Positions 1-9,010 of a stretch of DNA of 64,000 nt are shown in pieces (within the stretch, counting starts at the first letter, position 1; every line of letters begins with the position of its first letter). Source of the stretch: Xanthomonas sp. 10-10 (lineage in GTDB: Bacteria; Pseudomonadota; Gammaproteobacteria; Xanthomonadales; Xanthomonadaceae); the NCBI RefSeq assembly GCF_040182365.1, contig NZ_CP144460.1, positions 4,402,001 through 4,466,000 on the forward strand. Direction: 5' to 3'. The notes under the pieces were generated by a model. The model did not search any database. It was not told the origin of the DNA and saw nothing but the letters and a program-made list of their open reading frames with translations. Position numbers and translations under genes: made by a program.

Positions 1-413
1 GCCCGCTCGGCGCCCTGACCGATCAGCTGGCAGGCCACGCCGCGCTGATGGAAGTGGACAGCAGAAAGACCGCGGCCGCCGATACGCAGCTGTTTCCGGA
101 GCTGCCGGCGCTTGACGATTTTCGTCGTACCTGGACCACCGTACGCACCGCCAGCCAGGTGCGTCAGTCGCTGCAGGACGCGCCCAAGGATGCCGGGCCA
201 CTCAATTCCAGCGTGCTGGTGCATCGCTGCATCTCCTTGATGCGCGAGCGCTCGCCCGGCTATCTGCAGCACTTCCTCGGCTATGTCGATGCGTTGTCGT
301 GGCTGGAGCAGATGCAGCACGGCGGCGTACTGGCCGACGAAACGGCCGCACCGCTGGCCGCCGGCAAGAAGCGCAGCCGTAGCGGCACATCGAAGCGGCG
401 TGGCACTGGGTGA
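1..413 (+). CDS. DUF2894 family protein, 3' part
   Basis: The frame is open from the first bases of the window, so the true start lies upstream and only about 136 residues are seen. The segment with LNSSVLVHRCISLMRERSPG followed by a Tyr-Leu-rich helix and WLEQM matches what I know of the C-terminal region of DUF2894 proteins. The last 25 residues are Lys/Arg/Gly-rich and probably disordered. In Xanthomonadaceae and Burkholderiales such genes sit in a cluster with DUF3348, DUF802 and OmpA/MotB-like genes, which would lie to the left of this window. The molecular function is unknown. Confidence 0.68.
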   Translation, partial: PLGALTDQLAGHAALMEVDSRKTAAADTQLFPELPALDDFRRTWTTVRTASQVRQSLQDAPKDAGPLNSSVLVHRCISLMRERSPGYLQHFLGYVDALSWLEQMQHGGVLADETAAPLAAGKKRSRSGTSKRRGTG

Positions 414-758
414 TTGCGGGCGCGCGTAGCAGTCGTTGCAGGCGATACTTGCGACCGCAGCGCGTCATGCGATGCATATGACTCAGCGCCAGAAGCTGTT
501 GCTCGATGCGCTGACCCTTCGACGTGTATGGCTGATAGAGACGCCGGCCGATCGAAAGACCGGAACCAACCGCATCGTTGCGCAACGCACAACGCACGCA
601 CACATCGCAGCGACCTCACAGAGCGGCTGAACATGGTGCGCCGTCCTCGGCTCGGTGTGGGCGGTGCGTTCGGAACCAGAGCGTACCAGTGAGGCACGCC
701 GCGCCGAGCAGCGGCTGCACCCGCCCGATGGTGGGTGCAGTCGTTTCGTCAGCCGCGC
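414..758. other. Intergenic, no gene seen
   Basis: About 345 bases separate two convergent genes. Short overlapping open frames occur on both strands, but their products are Arg/His/Ala-rich translations typical of shadow frames in GC-rich DNA. I see no strong hairpin with a T tract here. Confidence 0.5.
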
Positions 759-2036
759 TTAGCTGCGCTGCGGCACCGGCGTTGCGGCAGCATCGAAACG
801 TGGCGCACGCTGGAAGTCGTCGCCTGTAAACGGCCGGTCGCGGAACAGGTACCCGTAGTAGAACGCACGCAATGCCTGGTGATAGGCGCGAATGCGATCC
901 TGATAGGCCAGCTGCGCCTGCAGGTCGGTGCGTGCCAGGCGCGTGAGCGCGGCCTGCACTGCCACCGGCGGCAACACACTGGCCACGCGCCAGGCGAACC
1001 TTTCCCGGCGCAGCAAACCCTGGCGATAGGCCGCCACCTGCGGGGCGACCTGCTGATCGCCGTTTTCATGGAAGGCGAAATACCACTTGTAGTGAAACGC
1101 ATCGGTCAGCGCAGGCGAATCTGCCCACTGCGGATTGCTCGCGTAGAACCGCTGCATGGTGGCCTGGCGCGGAATATCCCAGGCGTGGTTCACCGCCTCA
1201 CGTTGCAGCCGGGCGATCTCGGCGCCCTGATTGACCGGCACGGCCTGATTGATCGCCACATGTGCCAGGGCCGGCGCCACCAGTGCCAGCACCACCCAAC
1301 AGGTGGCCAACGCGGTGGCATGCGCGGCAGGTCGCCAATGGAGGCGGCCCACCGCCACTGCCAGCAGCACCCAGAACAGCAGATACAGGCCCGTCAGCGC
1401 CAGCACCGCCAGTTGCTGCAGCAACGGTACCGCGTTGAATGTTGCGGCCAGCGCGAACGGCACGCTCAGACAGACCAGCACCGCAACCGCGCGCACCACC
1501 ACGCGCCGCACCAGCAATGCGGTGCCGGCACCTGGTAGCGAGGCCAGCATGCGCGCACGCCCGGCCTCGCGCTCGCCGGAGCGCAGGTCGAACAGCAACG
1601 CGATCACGAACAGCGGCAGCAGGAACACCAGCACGAAGGCGTAGTCGAAGCGTCCGGCCAGCGCCAGCTCGGGGTTATAGCTGTCGCCATCGTAGATTTG
1701 CGCCTCCAGGCCCAGCGCGCGTATCCGCAGGATGTAGGGCGCCACATCGCGCATCCCCACTGCGGCAAAAGCCAGTGACGACGGCGCATCCCAGGTCGGG
1801 TGGAAACTGTAGTACGCCGCGCTGCCGGCATCGTTGGAGCGCGCGACATAGGCTTGCACGGCCGCATTGTCTTCCTGCTGCAGCGGGGCGATGCGCGCGA
1901 TGTTGGCGCGTTGCGCGTCGATGACGTGCTGCCCCGAGACCAGGCTGCACACCGTCAACAGGGTGAGCAGCAGCAACCCCGCCACGGCCGCGCGTGCGCG
2001 TAGCAACAACAGCAGTTCGTATTTCCACAGCACCAT
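759..2036 (-). CDS. ABC-2 type permease, DUF3526-like (second permease)
   Basis: This 425-residue integral membrane protein starts MVLWKYELLLLLRAR, with a first membrane helix at about residues 15-35. A long extracytoplasmic segment (about 40-140) is followed by a block of five hydrophobic segments. The plan of a first helix, a large periplasmic loop and a helix bundle is that of DUF3526/ABC-2 permeases. The ATG overlaps the TGA of the upstream permease gene (ATGA), so the two are translationally coupled. The frame stays open further upstream, but that extension reads through the other permease gene in a different frame and is not real. With its neighbours it should form an exporter in the inner membrane; the substrate is unknown. 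Confidence 0.8.
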   Translation of the reverse strand: MVLWKYELLLLLRARAAVAGLLLLTLLTVCSLVSGQHVIDAQRANIARIAPLQQEDNAAVQAYVARSNDAGSAAYYSFHPTWDAPSSLAFAAVGMRDVAPYILRIRALGLEAQIYDGDSYNPELALAGRFDYAFVLVFLLPLFVIALLFDLRSGEREAGRARMLASLPGAGTALLVRRVVVRAVAVLVCLSVPFALAATFNAVPLLQQLAVLALTGLYLLFWVLLAVAVGRLHWRPAAHATALATCWVVLALVAPALAHVAINQAVPVNQGAEIARLQREAVNHAWDIPRQATMQRFYASNPQWADSPALTDAFHYKWYFAFHENGDQQVAPQVAAYRQGLLRRERFAWRVASVLPPVAVQAALTRLARTDLQAQLAYQDRIRAYHQALRAFYYGYLFRDRPFTGDDFQRAPRFDAAATPVPQRS

Positions 2037-3472
2037 CAGCGTGCCACTCCCACGCGCCGCCCGGCGGCCAGCAACATGCACCAGGCGGCCAACATCCACG
2101 CCGCAATCAGACCCAGCGGCACAGCTGCCGCGCGTACGACCTCGGCATTGGACGCCGGAGTAAAGGTAAACACCGGGATGCGCTGCCAATGCGCCGCAGA
2201 GATGCGCTTGCGCTGGTCGGCACCGGCATCCTGCGCGGTGTCGTCGGCCATGCTTACCGCATCGGCCTGCAACTGGTTGAGCCGTTGCACCAGCATGTAC
2301 CGGTATCGCTCTGCCTGCGCCAGGAAGCGTTCGTGCGCGCGCAGGTCGGTTTCTGCCAAGCTCATCGACACCTCGCGCAATGCCACGGTCGGGCTCAGCA
2401 CGGCAAACATGCGCACCAGCAGATTCTGGCGCTGCTGGATGCGTGCATCGCGCCCCGCATAGCGCTCGAACAGGCTGGCAGTGAGTCGCTCGCCTTCCAG
2501 CGCCAGCAGCCCCTTGTAATTGACCGGCAGGTCTTCCACGCGTTGCACGCGGTAACGCGCCAGCACCTGTTGCTTGAACTGCGCAAAGTGCGGGTCGTCC
2601 GGATTGTGGCTGTCGCCTAGCGTGCGCAGATCGCGCTGGATGGCCACGTCGGTCTCCAGCCGCGTGGGCAGCCGGTACGCCGCACTGGCCACATCCGGCG
2701 CCACGCGCGGCACCAGCAGGGCCAGCCACACCCATAACGCCAGCGACACCAGCAACGCATCGCGGCCGCGCCGGCACAGCATCGACACCACCAGCACCAG
2801 GCCACACCACACCAGCAGATAGATGCCATACGCCAGCACCAGCAACGCCACCAGCACTGCCTGGCCCGGCGACAGCGCGATCGGTATCAGGCCGACCAAG
2901 GCCGGTAACAGACACGCGCCGGCCACGGCGGCCAGCGCGAGATATTTGCCGCCGAGCAGTTGCCGGCGCGTGGCGCCCTGCAGCAGCAACACGCGCAGCG
3001 TGCCGGTCTCCTGTTCGCGGGCCACGGCGCCATAGCCCAGAAACACCAGCATCAGCGGTGCCAGCACCTGCAGCACGAAGGCCGGTGTCAGTTGACCGAA
3101 ACGCACCAGCAGCGAGCTCTGACGGACATCGCCAAAATTGGCGGTGTTCTGACGATGGCCTTCCAGAAACATGCTGTTGCCGGTGAAGGCATCCACGCCC
3201 GAATCGAATGCAGCCAGGGCCGGCAACGGGCGATAGATGAAATGCCCGTAATGCACCACCCGATGCGGATGACGGTCCGGCTGCGCATCGAACGCCTGCT
3301 GGGCAGCCTGTTGCTGGCGCGCACGGAACGCGGTGACCTCACGCTGGTGATGCGCGGCGGTCAACGCAGCCGCCAGGGTCAGCAGCATCAGCAACACCAC
3401 GCCGATGGCGGCGGAGCGACTGCGTGCCATGAAGCGCAGTTCCTCGCGCGCGACCAGCCACACAGCACTCAT
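2036..3472 (-). CDS. ABC-2 type permease, DUF3526-like (first permease)
   Basis: A 478-residue membrane protein beginning MSAVWLVAREELRF. The first helix lies at about residues 20-40. A periplasmic loop of about 120 residues is followed by helices containing APLMLVFLGYGAVAREQETGT, the cytosolic ABC-2 signature region seen after the second helix. I chose the ATG at 3472 because it lies just after the ATPase stop and the product then begins like other ABC-2 permeases; the frame stays open 21 codons further. The order ATPase, permease, permease on one strand with 10-base or overlapping junctions argues for one operon and a heteromeric exporter. Confidence 0.8.
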   Translation of the reverse strand: MSAVWLVAREELRFMARSRSAAIGVVLLMLLTLAAALTAAHHQREVTAFRARQQQAAQQAFDAQPDRHPHRVVHYGHFIYRPLPALAAFDSGVDAFTGNSMFLEGHRQNTANFGDVRQSSLLVRFGQLTPAFVLQVLAPLMLVFLGYGAVAREQETGTLRVLLLQGATRRQLLGGKYLALAAVAGACLLPALVGLIPIALSPGQAVLVALLVLAYGIYLLVWCGLVLVVSMLCRRGRDALLVSLALWVWLALLVPRVAPDVASAAYRLPTRLETDVAIQRDLRTLGDSHNPDDPHFAQFKQQVLARYRVQRVEDLPVNYKGLLALEGERLTASLFERYAGRDARIQQRQNLLVRMFAVLSPTVALREVSMSLAETDLRAHERFLAQAERYRYMLVQRLNQLQADAVSMADDTAQDAGADQRKRISAAHWQRIPVFTFTPASNAEVVRAAAVPLGLIAAWMLAAWCMLLAAGRRVGVAR

Positions 3473-3482
3473 GCATGCACGC

Positions 3483-4223
3483 TCATGCGGCGCGCTCGGG
3501 CGGTCGGGCAAAGCGCGCGTGCAGGCTGCGCACATCGAAGCCGCCGTCGCCAGCGCCGATGTCTTCGACGATGCGCCCGTCTTCGAGAAACCCGATCCGG
3601 TCGGCCACGTCCACGGCGCCCAGCAGATCGTGGGTGACCATCAGCACCGCGCCGCCGCGCTCGCGCACGCCGTTGACCAACTGGTTGAAGTCGGCAATGG
3701 CGCGCGGGTCGAGTCCGGAGGTGGGCTCATCCAGCAGCAGCACCGGCACCTGGCGCAGCGTCGCCACGGCAATGGCCACCTTCTGGCGCATCCCCTTGGA
3801 AAAGCCGGCAAGGCGCTGGCTCCATGCCTCGCGCTGCAACCCTGCAGCGGCGAAGGCGTGGCCGATGTCGGCCTGGCTGCAGCGCTGCCCGGCCAGCGCA
3901 AGCAGGTAGTCGGCATTTTCCAGCGCGCTCAGATGCTCGTAGAGCGCGACGTTTTCCGGCAAATATGCCAATCGTGCGCGTGCCCTGCCGGGCGCGGCGA
4001 CCGGATCGATGGCGTCGACCCGCACGCTGCCTGAAGTAGGTTTGACGAAGCCCAGCAGCGCCGACAGCGTGGAGGATTTGCCCGCGCCGTTGCCACCGAG
4101 CAGCGCGTACACGCTGCCGGGCGCGATGTGCAGGCTCAGCCCCTTCAACACGGCGCGGCCGTGGTAGGCCACATGCAGGTCGGAAATTGCGATCGCGCAA
4201 GGCGTGGGAACGCTGCTGGACAT
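3483..4223 (-). CDS. ABC transporter ATP-binding protein
   Basis: A 246-residue ATPase subunit. Visible motifs are Walker A (GGNGAGKSS, near residue 38), a Q-loop region, the signature FSKGMRQK (near 140), Walker B LLLDEPTSGLDP (near 160) and the H-loop MVTHD (near 193). This arrangement is typical of ABC-2 export ATPases such as the CcmA/NatA/YtrB type. The start ATG at 4223 gives the usual short N-terminus; upstream in-frame sequence lacks conserved features. It heads the operon with the two DUF3526-like permeases and energises that exporter. Confidence 0.88.
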   Translation of the reverse strand: MSSSVPTPCAIAISDLHVAYHGRAVLKGLSLHIAPGSVYALLGGNGAGKSSTLSALLGFVKPTSGSVRVDAIDPVAAPGRARARLAYLPENVALYEHLSALENADYLLALAGQRCSQADIGHAFAAAGLQREAWSQRLAGFSKGMRQKVAIAVATLRQVPVLLLDEPTSGLDPRAIADFNQLVNGVRERGGAVLMVTHDLLGAVDVADRIGFLEDGRIVEDIGAGDGGFDVRSLHARFARPPERAA

Positions 4224-4245
4224 GAAGGCGCAGATGATGACCAAT

Positions 4246-4258
4246 TGATACGTTATCA
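4246..4258. promoter_or_regulatory. Candidate operator (TGATA-CGT-TATCA dyad)
   Basis: A short inverted repeat with 5-base arms and a 3-base centre lies 23-35 bases upstream of the ATPase start codon, a position suitable for repressor control of the exporter operon. No regulator gene is adjacent, so this is a weak call based only on symmetry and position. Confidence 0.25.
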
Positions 4259-4336
4259 CATTGCTCAAGCAGCCCGGATCCGGTGAGCCAGACAGCAGTG
4301 CCCAAGGCGCAGTGGCGATGCGCGTACTGGCTTGCG

Positions 4337-4873
4337 TCAGGCCTTTTTCGGCGACACCCACATTGAGATGCGTGCGCGTAGCACCAGCGTGCCCGCGACG
4401 TCGCTGACCAGCACGTCCACCTGGTACTCACCGGCCTGGTCGAAGCTGGGGTTTGCCACCACTGGCTGCGCAACCGCGACCACCGAGCGCTCGGCCTTTT
4501 TCAGATACTCGACCTGCATGCCGCGCGGAATCCAGCGATGGGTGGCCGGAACCGTCACTTCCGTCATCGTGCCGCCGGCCAGCTCGGCCAGGTTGCACAT
4601 GGCGATCGCATGCACGGTGCCGATGTGGTTCAGAACGCGCCTGCGCTTGCGCAATGCGACTTCGCAAAATCCCGGCCGCAGGGCAACGAACTGCGGCGCG
4701 ATCGTTCCGAAGTACGGTGCCTTCAGGCACAGCAGCCGCGAAAACAGCCACTTGCCACCGGGCTTGTCCTGGAGACGGTTCCAGATGTCGATCGTCCGCC
4801 GCTTGCCGGCCATGCGCCGTTGTCCGCTGAGTTCTGGAAGCATGACCATACCACCAGGTATGGACGACACCAA
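4337..4873 (-). CDS. DUF4442 hotdog-fold protein (thioesterase-like)
   Basis: Up to 178 residues. The central part, with NHIGTVHAIAMCNLAELAGG, has the pattern of the hotdog-fold active-site helix (Asn-His ... Ala-x-x-x-Glu) seen in PaaI/DUF4442 acyl-CoA thioesterase-like proteins. The longest frame begins at a TTG at 4873 that has a good GGGAGA ribosome site 7 bases upstream. In-frame ATG codons at 4849, 4843 and 4813 are alternatives, and conservation probably begins near the 4813 site (MAGKRR). It would act on acyl-CoA thioesters in the cytoplasm, but the substrate is unknown. It is separated from the ABC operon by about 110 bases. Confidence 0.72.
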   Translation of the reverse strand: MVSSIPGGMVMLPELSGQRRMAGKRRTIDIWNRLQDKPGGKWLFSRLLCLKAPYFGTIAPQFVALRPGFCEVALRKRRRVLNHIGTVHAIAMCNLAELAGGTMTEVTVPATHRWIPRGMQVEYLKKAERSVVAVAQPVVANPSFDQAGEYQVDVLVSDVAGTLVLRARISMWVSPKKA

Positions 4874-5118
4874 CGACTGTCTCCCGGCAAGGTGCTACGT
4901 CGTGCCGACCGAAGCACCCTCGTGCAAATGTTATTCTATTACGTATCCACTTCCGCATTTGTGGCGACCCTGCGGGCCGATGTTCCGCTCACGCCGCCCC
5001 TGCGCACCGGTGCTCAGCGCCTCCGTCGCATCCGTGCCCCATCCGCGCCCGGTGCGCTGGCGCTGTACTCCGGTATCGGCCCAGACCACTGCCCCCATTC
5101 GAGATCCTCACGCCCCAC

Positions 5119-6981
5119 ATGACTTCCGTTACGCGCCACGTTCTCCCGCACGACACGCTGCACGCGTTCCACCGATACGCTCCCGACAATGCCAACACCA
5201 ACGCCTGCAGCACATCGCGCAGCGCCCGACGCGCTGCCACCACCTTGCTGGCCGCAATGCTGTTGAGCGCCACACCGCTCGGCGCGCAGCCCATCGACAC
5301 CGCCGCGCTGCTGCCGCCGGTACGCGCATGGCACGGCGCGAGCGAGGCAGCGATCGCCGCGCCGGGCGACCCGTGGCGCACGCCGGTGGAACGCAGCGAT
5401 TTTGCCAGCACGCCCAGCTATGCGCAGACACGCGCATGGCTGGAGCGCCTGGTCGCCGCCTCGCCGGTGTTGTCGCTGGAAGTGTTCGGCACGACCGGCG
5501 AAGGACGCGAATTGCTGCTGGTCCGTGCGCACAAGGGCAGGCCCGGCAAGCCGGTGGTGTTGGCGCAGGCAGGCATCCACGGCGGCGAGATCGACGGCAA
5601 GGATGCCGGGCTGATGCTGTTGCGGGATATCGCACAGCATGGCAAGGACCGTCTGCTCGACGAGGTGGATTTTGTCTTCGTGCCGATCCTCAACATCGAC
5701 GGGCACGAACAACGCGGCCCACTGATCGGCGCGGCATTGCGCGGCCCGCAGCAGATGGGCTGGAACAGCACGACGCGCGGCATCAACCTCAATCGCGATT
5801 ACCTCGCTCTGGAAGCGCCGGAAACCCGCGCGATGGTGGCGCTGCTGCACGCGCTCGATCCGGCGCTGTATCTGGATCTGCATGTCAGCGACGGGCTGGA
5901 TCATCAATACGACATCACCTTTACCTACGCCGGTTGGGGCACCTATGCGCGCTCGCGCGCCACCGCCGACTGGTTGCAGCAGCGTTTTACGCCGGTCGTC
6001 AGCGACGCACTGCGCAAGCAGGGCCACTCCCCTGCGATCTATCCCAGCCTGATCGACAAGGACGACCCGCGCTCCGGGCTACGCTACGCGCCGGAAGGCC
6101 CGCGCTACTCCACCGGCTACGGCGACTTTGCCGGCATCCCCACCGTGCTGGTGGAAAATCACCATCTGAAGTCGTACCGGCAACGTGTGCTCGGCGACTA
6201 CGTGCTGCTGGAAGCAGCGCTGCAGTTGGTCGGCCGCGATGCGCACACCATCGACGCAGCCAAGCGGGCAGATCGCGCGGCACGGCCGCATTCGCTGATG
6301 GTGGCGTGGGAACGCCTGCCGCAGCCGATCGCGCAGGTGCCGTTCAAGGGCGTGACCTACACCCGTGCGCTGTCGCCGGTGTCCGGTCGCCAGGAGCTGC
6401 GCTGGGAAGGCCGCGACGAAACCTGGACGATGCCGGTGATCGGATACCGGCAAACGCAGGCAGTGCAGTATCCGCTGGCATGGTGGATTCCACCGGGCAA
6501 CGACGACGTGGTGGACCTGCTCAAGGCGCATGGCATCGCTTACGAACGTCTGTCGCAGCCGCGTACGCGTCTGGTGCAGCAGATCCGTATCGTCACCGAC
6601 GCCGGCACGCAGCAGCCGCATGCCTACCGTGTGGAAGAAACCTTCCCGGCCGGGAGCATCCGCGTGCCGGCAGATCAACCGATGCGCATGCTGGCGGCCG
6701 CATTGCTCGAACCGCGCAGCAGCGACTCGCTGCTCGCCAGCGGACGCTTCCGCACTGCCGGCAGTCCCGACAGCGGCTTATACGGCACCGAGCTGGTGAC
6801 CTTCACCGAAGGCTTGCTGCAACACGATGCCGCACTGCGTGCCGAGTTCGAACGCAAGCTCGCCAGCGATGACGCTTTCCGCGCCGACGGCGACGCCCGC
6901 CTGCAATGGATCTACGCGCGCTCGCCGTTCGCGGCGATCAGCGGCTGGCGCTATCCGGTCCGGCGCGAACCGGCAGAGTGA
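5119..6981 (+). CDS. Secreted M14 family zinc metallopeptidase
   Basis: A 620-residue protein with a hydrophobic segment at about residues 39-57 ending in GAQ, consistent with a signal peptide. The N-region before it is long, so the true start may be downstream. The M14 zinc site is visible: His154 and Glu157 in HGGEIDG, and His255 in YLDLHVSDG. NLNRDY (near 224) matches the substrate-binding Asn-Arg region. Proteins of this class are periplasmic or exported zinc carboxypeptidases. The C-terminal 250 residues have no motif I recognise but are typical of long M14 members in Xanthomonas. It is monocistronic, with a 245-base gap before it. Confidence 0.82.
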   Translation: MTSVTRHVLPHDTLHAFHRYAPDNANTNACSTSRSARRAATTLLAAMLLSATPLGAQPIDTAALLPPVRAWHGASEAAIAAPGDPWRTPVERSDFASTPSYAQTRAWLERLVAASPVLSLEVFGTTGEGRELLLVRAHKGRPGKPVVLAQAGIHGGEIDGKDAGLMLLRDIAQHGKDRLLDEVDFVFVPILNIDGHEQRGPLIGAALRGPQQMGWNSTTRGINLNRDYLALEAPETRAMVALLHALDPALYLDLHVSDGLDHQYDITFTYAGWGTYARSRATADWLQQRFTPVVSDALRKQGHSPAIYPSLIDKDDPRSGLRYAPEGPRYSTGYGDFAGIPTVLVENHHLKSYRQRVLGDYVLLEAALQLVGRDAHTIDAAKRADRAARPHSLMVAWERLPQPIAQVPFKGVTYTRALSPVSGRQELRWEGRDETWTMPVIGYRQTQAVQYPLAWWIPPGNDDVVDLLKAHGIAYERLSQPRTRLVQQIRIVTDAGTQQPHAYRVEETFPAGSIRVPADQPMRMLAAALLEPRSSDSLLASGRFRTAGSPDSGLYGTELVTFTEGLLQHDAALRAEFERKLASDDAFRADGDARLQWIYARSPFAAISGWRYPVRREPAE

Positions 6982-7045
6982 GGCGATGGGATCGGCCGTG
7001 CACTGAACGCGTCGCAGCGCGCGCGCCGAACCCAGCGCGCGCCGG

Positions 7046-7972
7046 TCAACGCGGCGTCGGGCGCACCACATGCACATGCGCGGCCATCAGCTCGATCACC
7101 CAATCGATGAAGACGCGCAGTTTGGCGCTGACATGGCGATTGGGCGCAAACACGATCGACAAGGGTATCGGCTCCAGCTGCCAGTCTTCGAACACCGGTA
7201 CCAGCTCGCCGCTGGCCACGTGCGCGGCGGCCATGTACACCGGCAGCCACAACACGCCCATGCCGGCCAGCCCCGCGGCAAGATAGGCATTGCCGTCGTC
7301 GGCGGCGACCACATGTCGGCCGTGCACGGTCACCGCGTCGGCGCCACGCCGCATCGCGTAGGGCACCGTGGTGGTGGTGCCCCAACGCATGAAACCGACG
7401 CAGCGGTGCCGGGTATTTTCCAGCTCCGACGGGTGCGAAGGCGTGCCGAGCCGTTGCAGGTAGCTCGGCGCCGCATACACACCGGTCTTCAGGTCGCCCA
7501 CCCGGCGCGCGATCAACGCTTGGTCGGCGATGGTGCCGCCGCGCACCACGCAATCCACGTTTTCGCCGATCAGATCCACGCGCCGGTCGCTGACGCCCAT
7601 ATCCAGCTGGATATCCGGATACCGCGCATGAAACGCCGGCACCGCCGGCATCAGGATCAAGCGCGCAAACGGGCTGGGCACATCCACACGCAAGCGTCCG
7701 CGCGGCAACGACGCCGCAGCCGACAGGCTGGTTTCGGCATCGTCCATGTCCGCCAGCAGGCGCACCACGCGTTCGTAATAGGCAGCGCCGTCGGCGGTCA
7801 CGTGCACCCGGCGGGTGGTGCGGTTGAGCAGCCTCACCCGCAGCCGCGCTTCGAGTTGCTGCACCAGTTGCGTCACGCTGGCGCGGCTCATCTGCAGCGT
7901 GTCGGCCGCCCTGGTGAAGCTGCCGGTCTCAACCACACGCGCAAATGCCTGCATCGCATCGAACCGGTCCAT
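7046..7972 (-). CDS. LysR family transcriptional regulator
   Basis: 308 residues. The N-terminal winged helix (residues about 1-60) has the classic layout: DAMQAFARVVETGSFTRAAD, then the recognition helix around SRASVTQLVQQLEARL and NRTTRRVHVTADG. The rest is a two-lobed effector-binding domain. It is divergent from the RidA-like gene across 124 bases, the usual arrangement for a LysR regulator and its target. The start ATG at 7972 is the standard N-terminus for the family. No inducer can be deduced. Confidence 0.9.
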   Translation of the reverse strand: MDRFDAMQAFARVVETGSFTRAADTLQMSRASVTQLVQQLEARLRVRLLNRTTRRVHVTADGAAYYERVVRLLADMDDAETSLSAAASLPRGRLRVDVPSPFARLILMPAVPAFHARYPDIQLDMGVSDRRVDLIGENVDCVVRGGTIADQALIARRVGDLKTGVYAAPSYLQRLGTPSHPSELENTRHRCVGFMRWGTTTTVPYAMRRGADAVTVHGRHVVAADDGNAYLAAGLAGMGVLWLPVYMAAAHVASGELVPVFEDWQLEPIPLSIVFAPNRHVSAKLRVFIDWVIELMAAHVHVVRPTPR

Positions 7973-8096
7973 CGCCCCTCCTGCACCAAGATTGTTTGGA
8001 TTCTACAAATAGTGTTGGTCGCGCCTGCGGATTTATCGCGCACGGCCGGGCGCTTAGGGTGGACGTCCGTTCTGTCGCACTTCGAAGGAGAGTCCC

Positions 8097-8498
8097 ATGG
8101 CCACACGTGATGTCGTTTTCCCGCCGGCCCGCCATGCGCTGTACGAACGTCATCGTTATTCACCGGCGGTGCGTGCCGATGGCTTGATGTTTGTCGCCGG
8201 CCAGGTCGGCAGCCGCGACGACGGCTCGCCCGAGCCGGAACTGGACGCGGAGATCGCCCGAGCCTTCGCCAACCTCGATGCCGTCCTCAGCGCCGCTGGC
8301 TGCACCTCGCAGGACGTGGTCGATGTCACCTTGTTCATGGTCAACCCCGAAGTCGTGTTCGACGCTGCGTGGGAGCGGTGGGCCGGCTACTGGGGCCCGG
8401 CGCCCTACCCCGCCGTCACCGCCGTCGGCGTGACCTGGCTGGCCGGCTTCCGCTTCGAGATCAAGGTGGTGGTCAAACTGCCCGGCGCCGATCGGTGA
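8097..8498 (+). CDS. RidA/YjgF family protein, non-canonical active site
   Basis: 133 residues with the Rid fold pattern: LMFVAGQVGSRDDG, then a helix with NLDAVLSAAG, then DVTLFMVNPE and a C-terminal FEIKVVVKL strand. A strong GAAGGAG ribosome site precedes the ATG. In RidA proper, a conserved Arg in the PAR segment binds the carboxylate of enamine/imine substrates; here that stretch reads PYPAVTAV, so the Arg seems to be missing. That would place it in a Rid subfamily without proven deaminase activity. It is divergent from a LysR gene, which probably controls it. Confidence 0.83.
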   Translation: MATRDVVFPPARHALYERHRYSPAVRADGLMFVAGQVGSRDDGSPEPELDAEIARAFANLDAVLSAAGCTSQDVVDVTLFMVNPEVVFDAAWERWAGYWGPAPYPAVTAVGVTWLAGFRFEIKVVVKLPGADR

Positions 8499-9010
8499 TC
8501 GCGCCATCGGGGGGCCCCGTGCGCGCCGGGTCCGCAGCCATCGCGCTCGATCGCCGGCCCCGGTAACGCTAGCGAAAACGTCTTAGTACCGTTGGTCGCT
8601 TCGCCGGACCGAATCGCCACGTCCGGCTTGCCTGGACGTGGCGATGTTGCTGGCTGCCTCCAGCCCCGTGACGCGGAGGCAGCGCTCTTGTACTGCATCG
8701 CAAGCGCAATTTGGTTGTTTTGCATGCGCTTATTGCAGCGTACGGTCATCGGCCAAACCATCGGACACGACTGTCCGATGCAATCCGGAAGTGATGCTGG
8801 CACGAGTCCGTGAACCGGCACGATAGCGCCCATCTATCGTTCATTTACATATTTTCCTGGCAACTTAACCGTTTCACCGGTTTGTAAAAATCTCGCTAAA
8901 GCGGGGACACAGGCGGCCGCTACCGGGGATCAGCGCAACGCGACGCGCATCACCGTTCTGCCCGCTGCGCCCTTGGCGCTGCGTCCATCCTCTTTTTAGT
9001 CGAGACCGCA
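8499..9010. other. Intergenic with three successive hairpins
   Basis: No gene is seen in 512 bases. Three perfect inverted repeats occur in a row: 12-base arms at 8613-8624/8634-8645, 9-base arms at 8653-8661/8675-8683, and 9-base arms at 8759-8767/8772-8780 with a CGAC loop. None is followed by a T tract on the plus strand. The part after 8820 is relatively AT-rich and should contain the promoter of the porin operon, but I cannot assign hexamers with confidence. Confidence 0.5.
8613..8780. repeat. Cluster of three perfect stem-loop sequences
   Basis: The stems have 12, 9 and 9 base pairs with loops of 9, 13 and 4 bases. The first (ATCGCCACGTCC paired with its complement) and the second (GCTGCCTCC) lie 7 bases apart. 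They could be a transcription end for the RidA gene, a regulatory leader for the porin operon, or REP-like elements. Confidence 0.6.

Noticed and set aside
759-2915. A 718-codon frame covering both permease genes
   Set aside because: Only the part from 2036 is membrane-protein-like. The upstream 290 codons are Gly/Ala/Arg-rich and run out of frame through the other permease gene.
4332-6872. An 846-codon plus-strand frame
   Set aside because: It crosses the DUF4442 gene antisense and the M14 gene out of frame; composition is Arg/Ala/His-rich and no motif is present.
8860-8900. A Pho box before the porin/PstS-like operon
   Set aside because: The sequence has no two well-spaced CTGTCAT-like copies, so phosphate control cannot be claimed.
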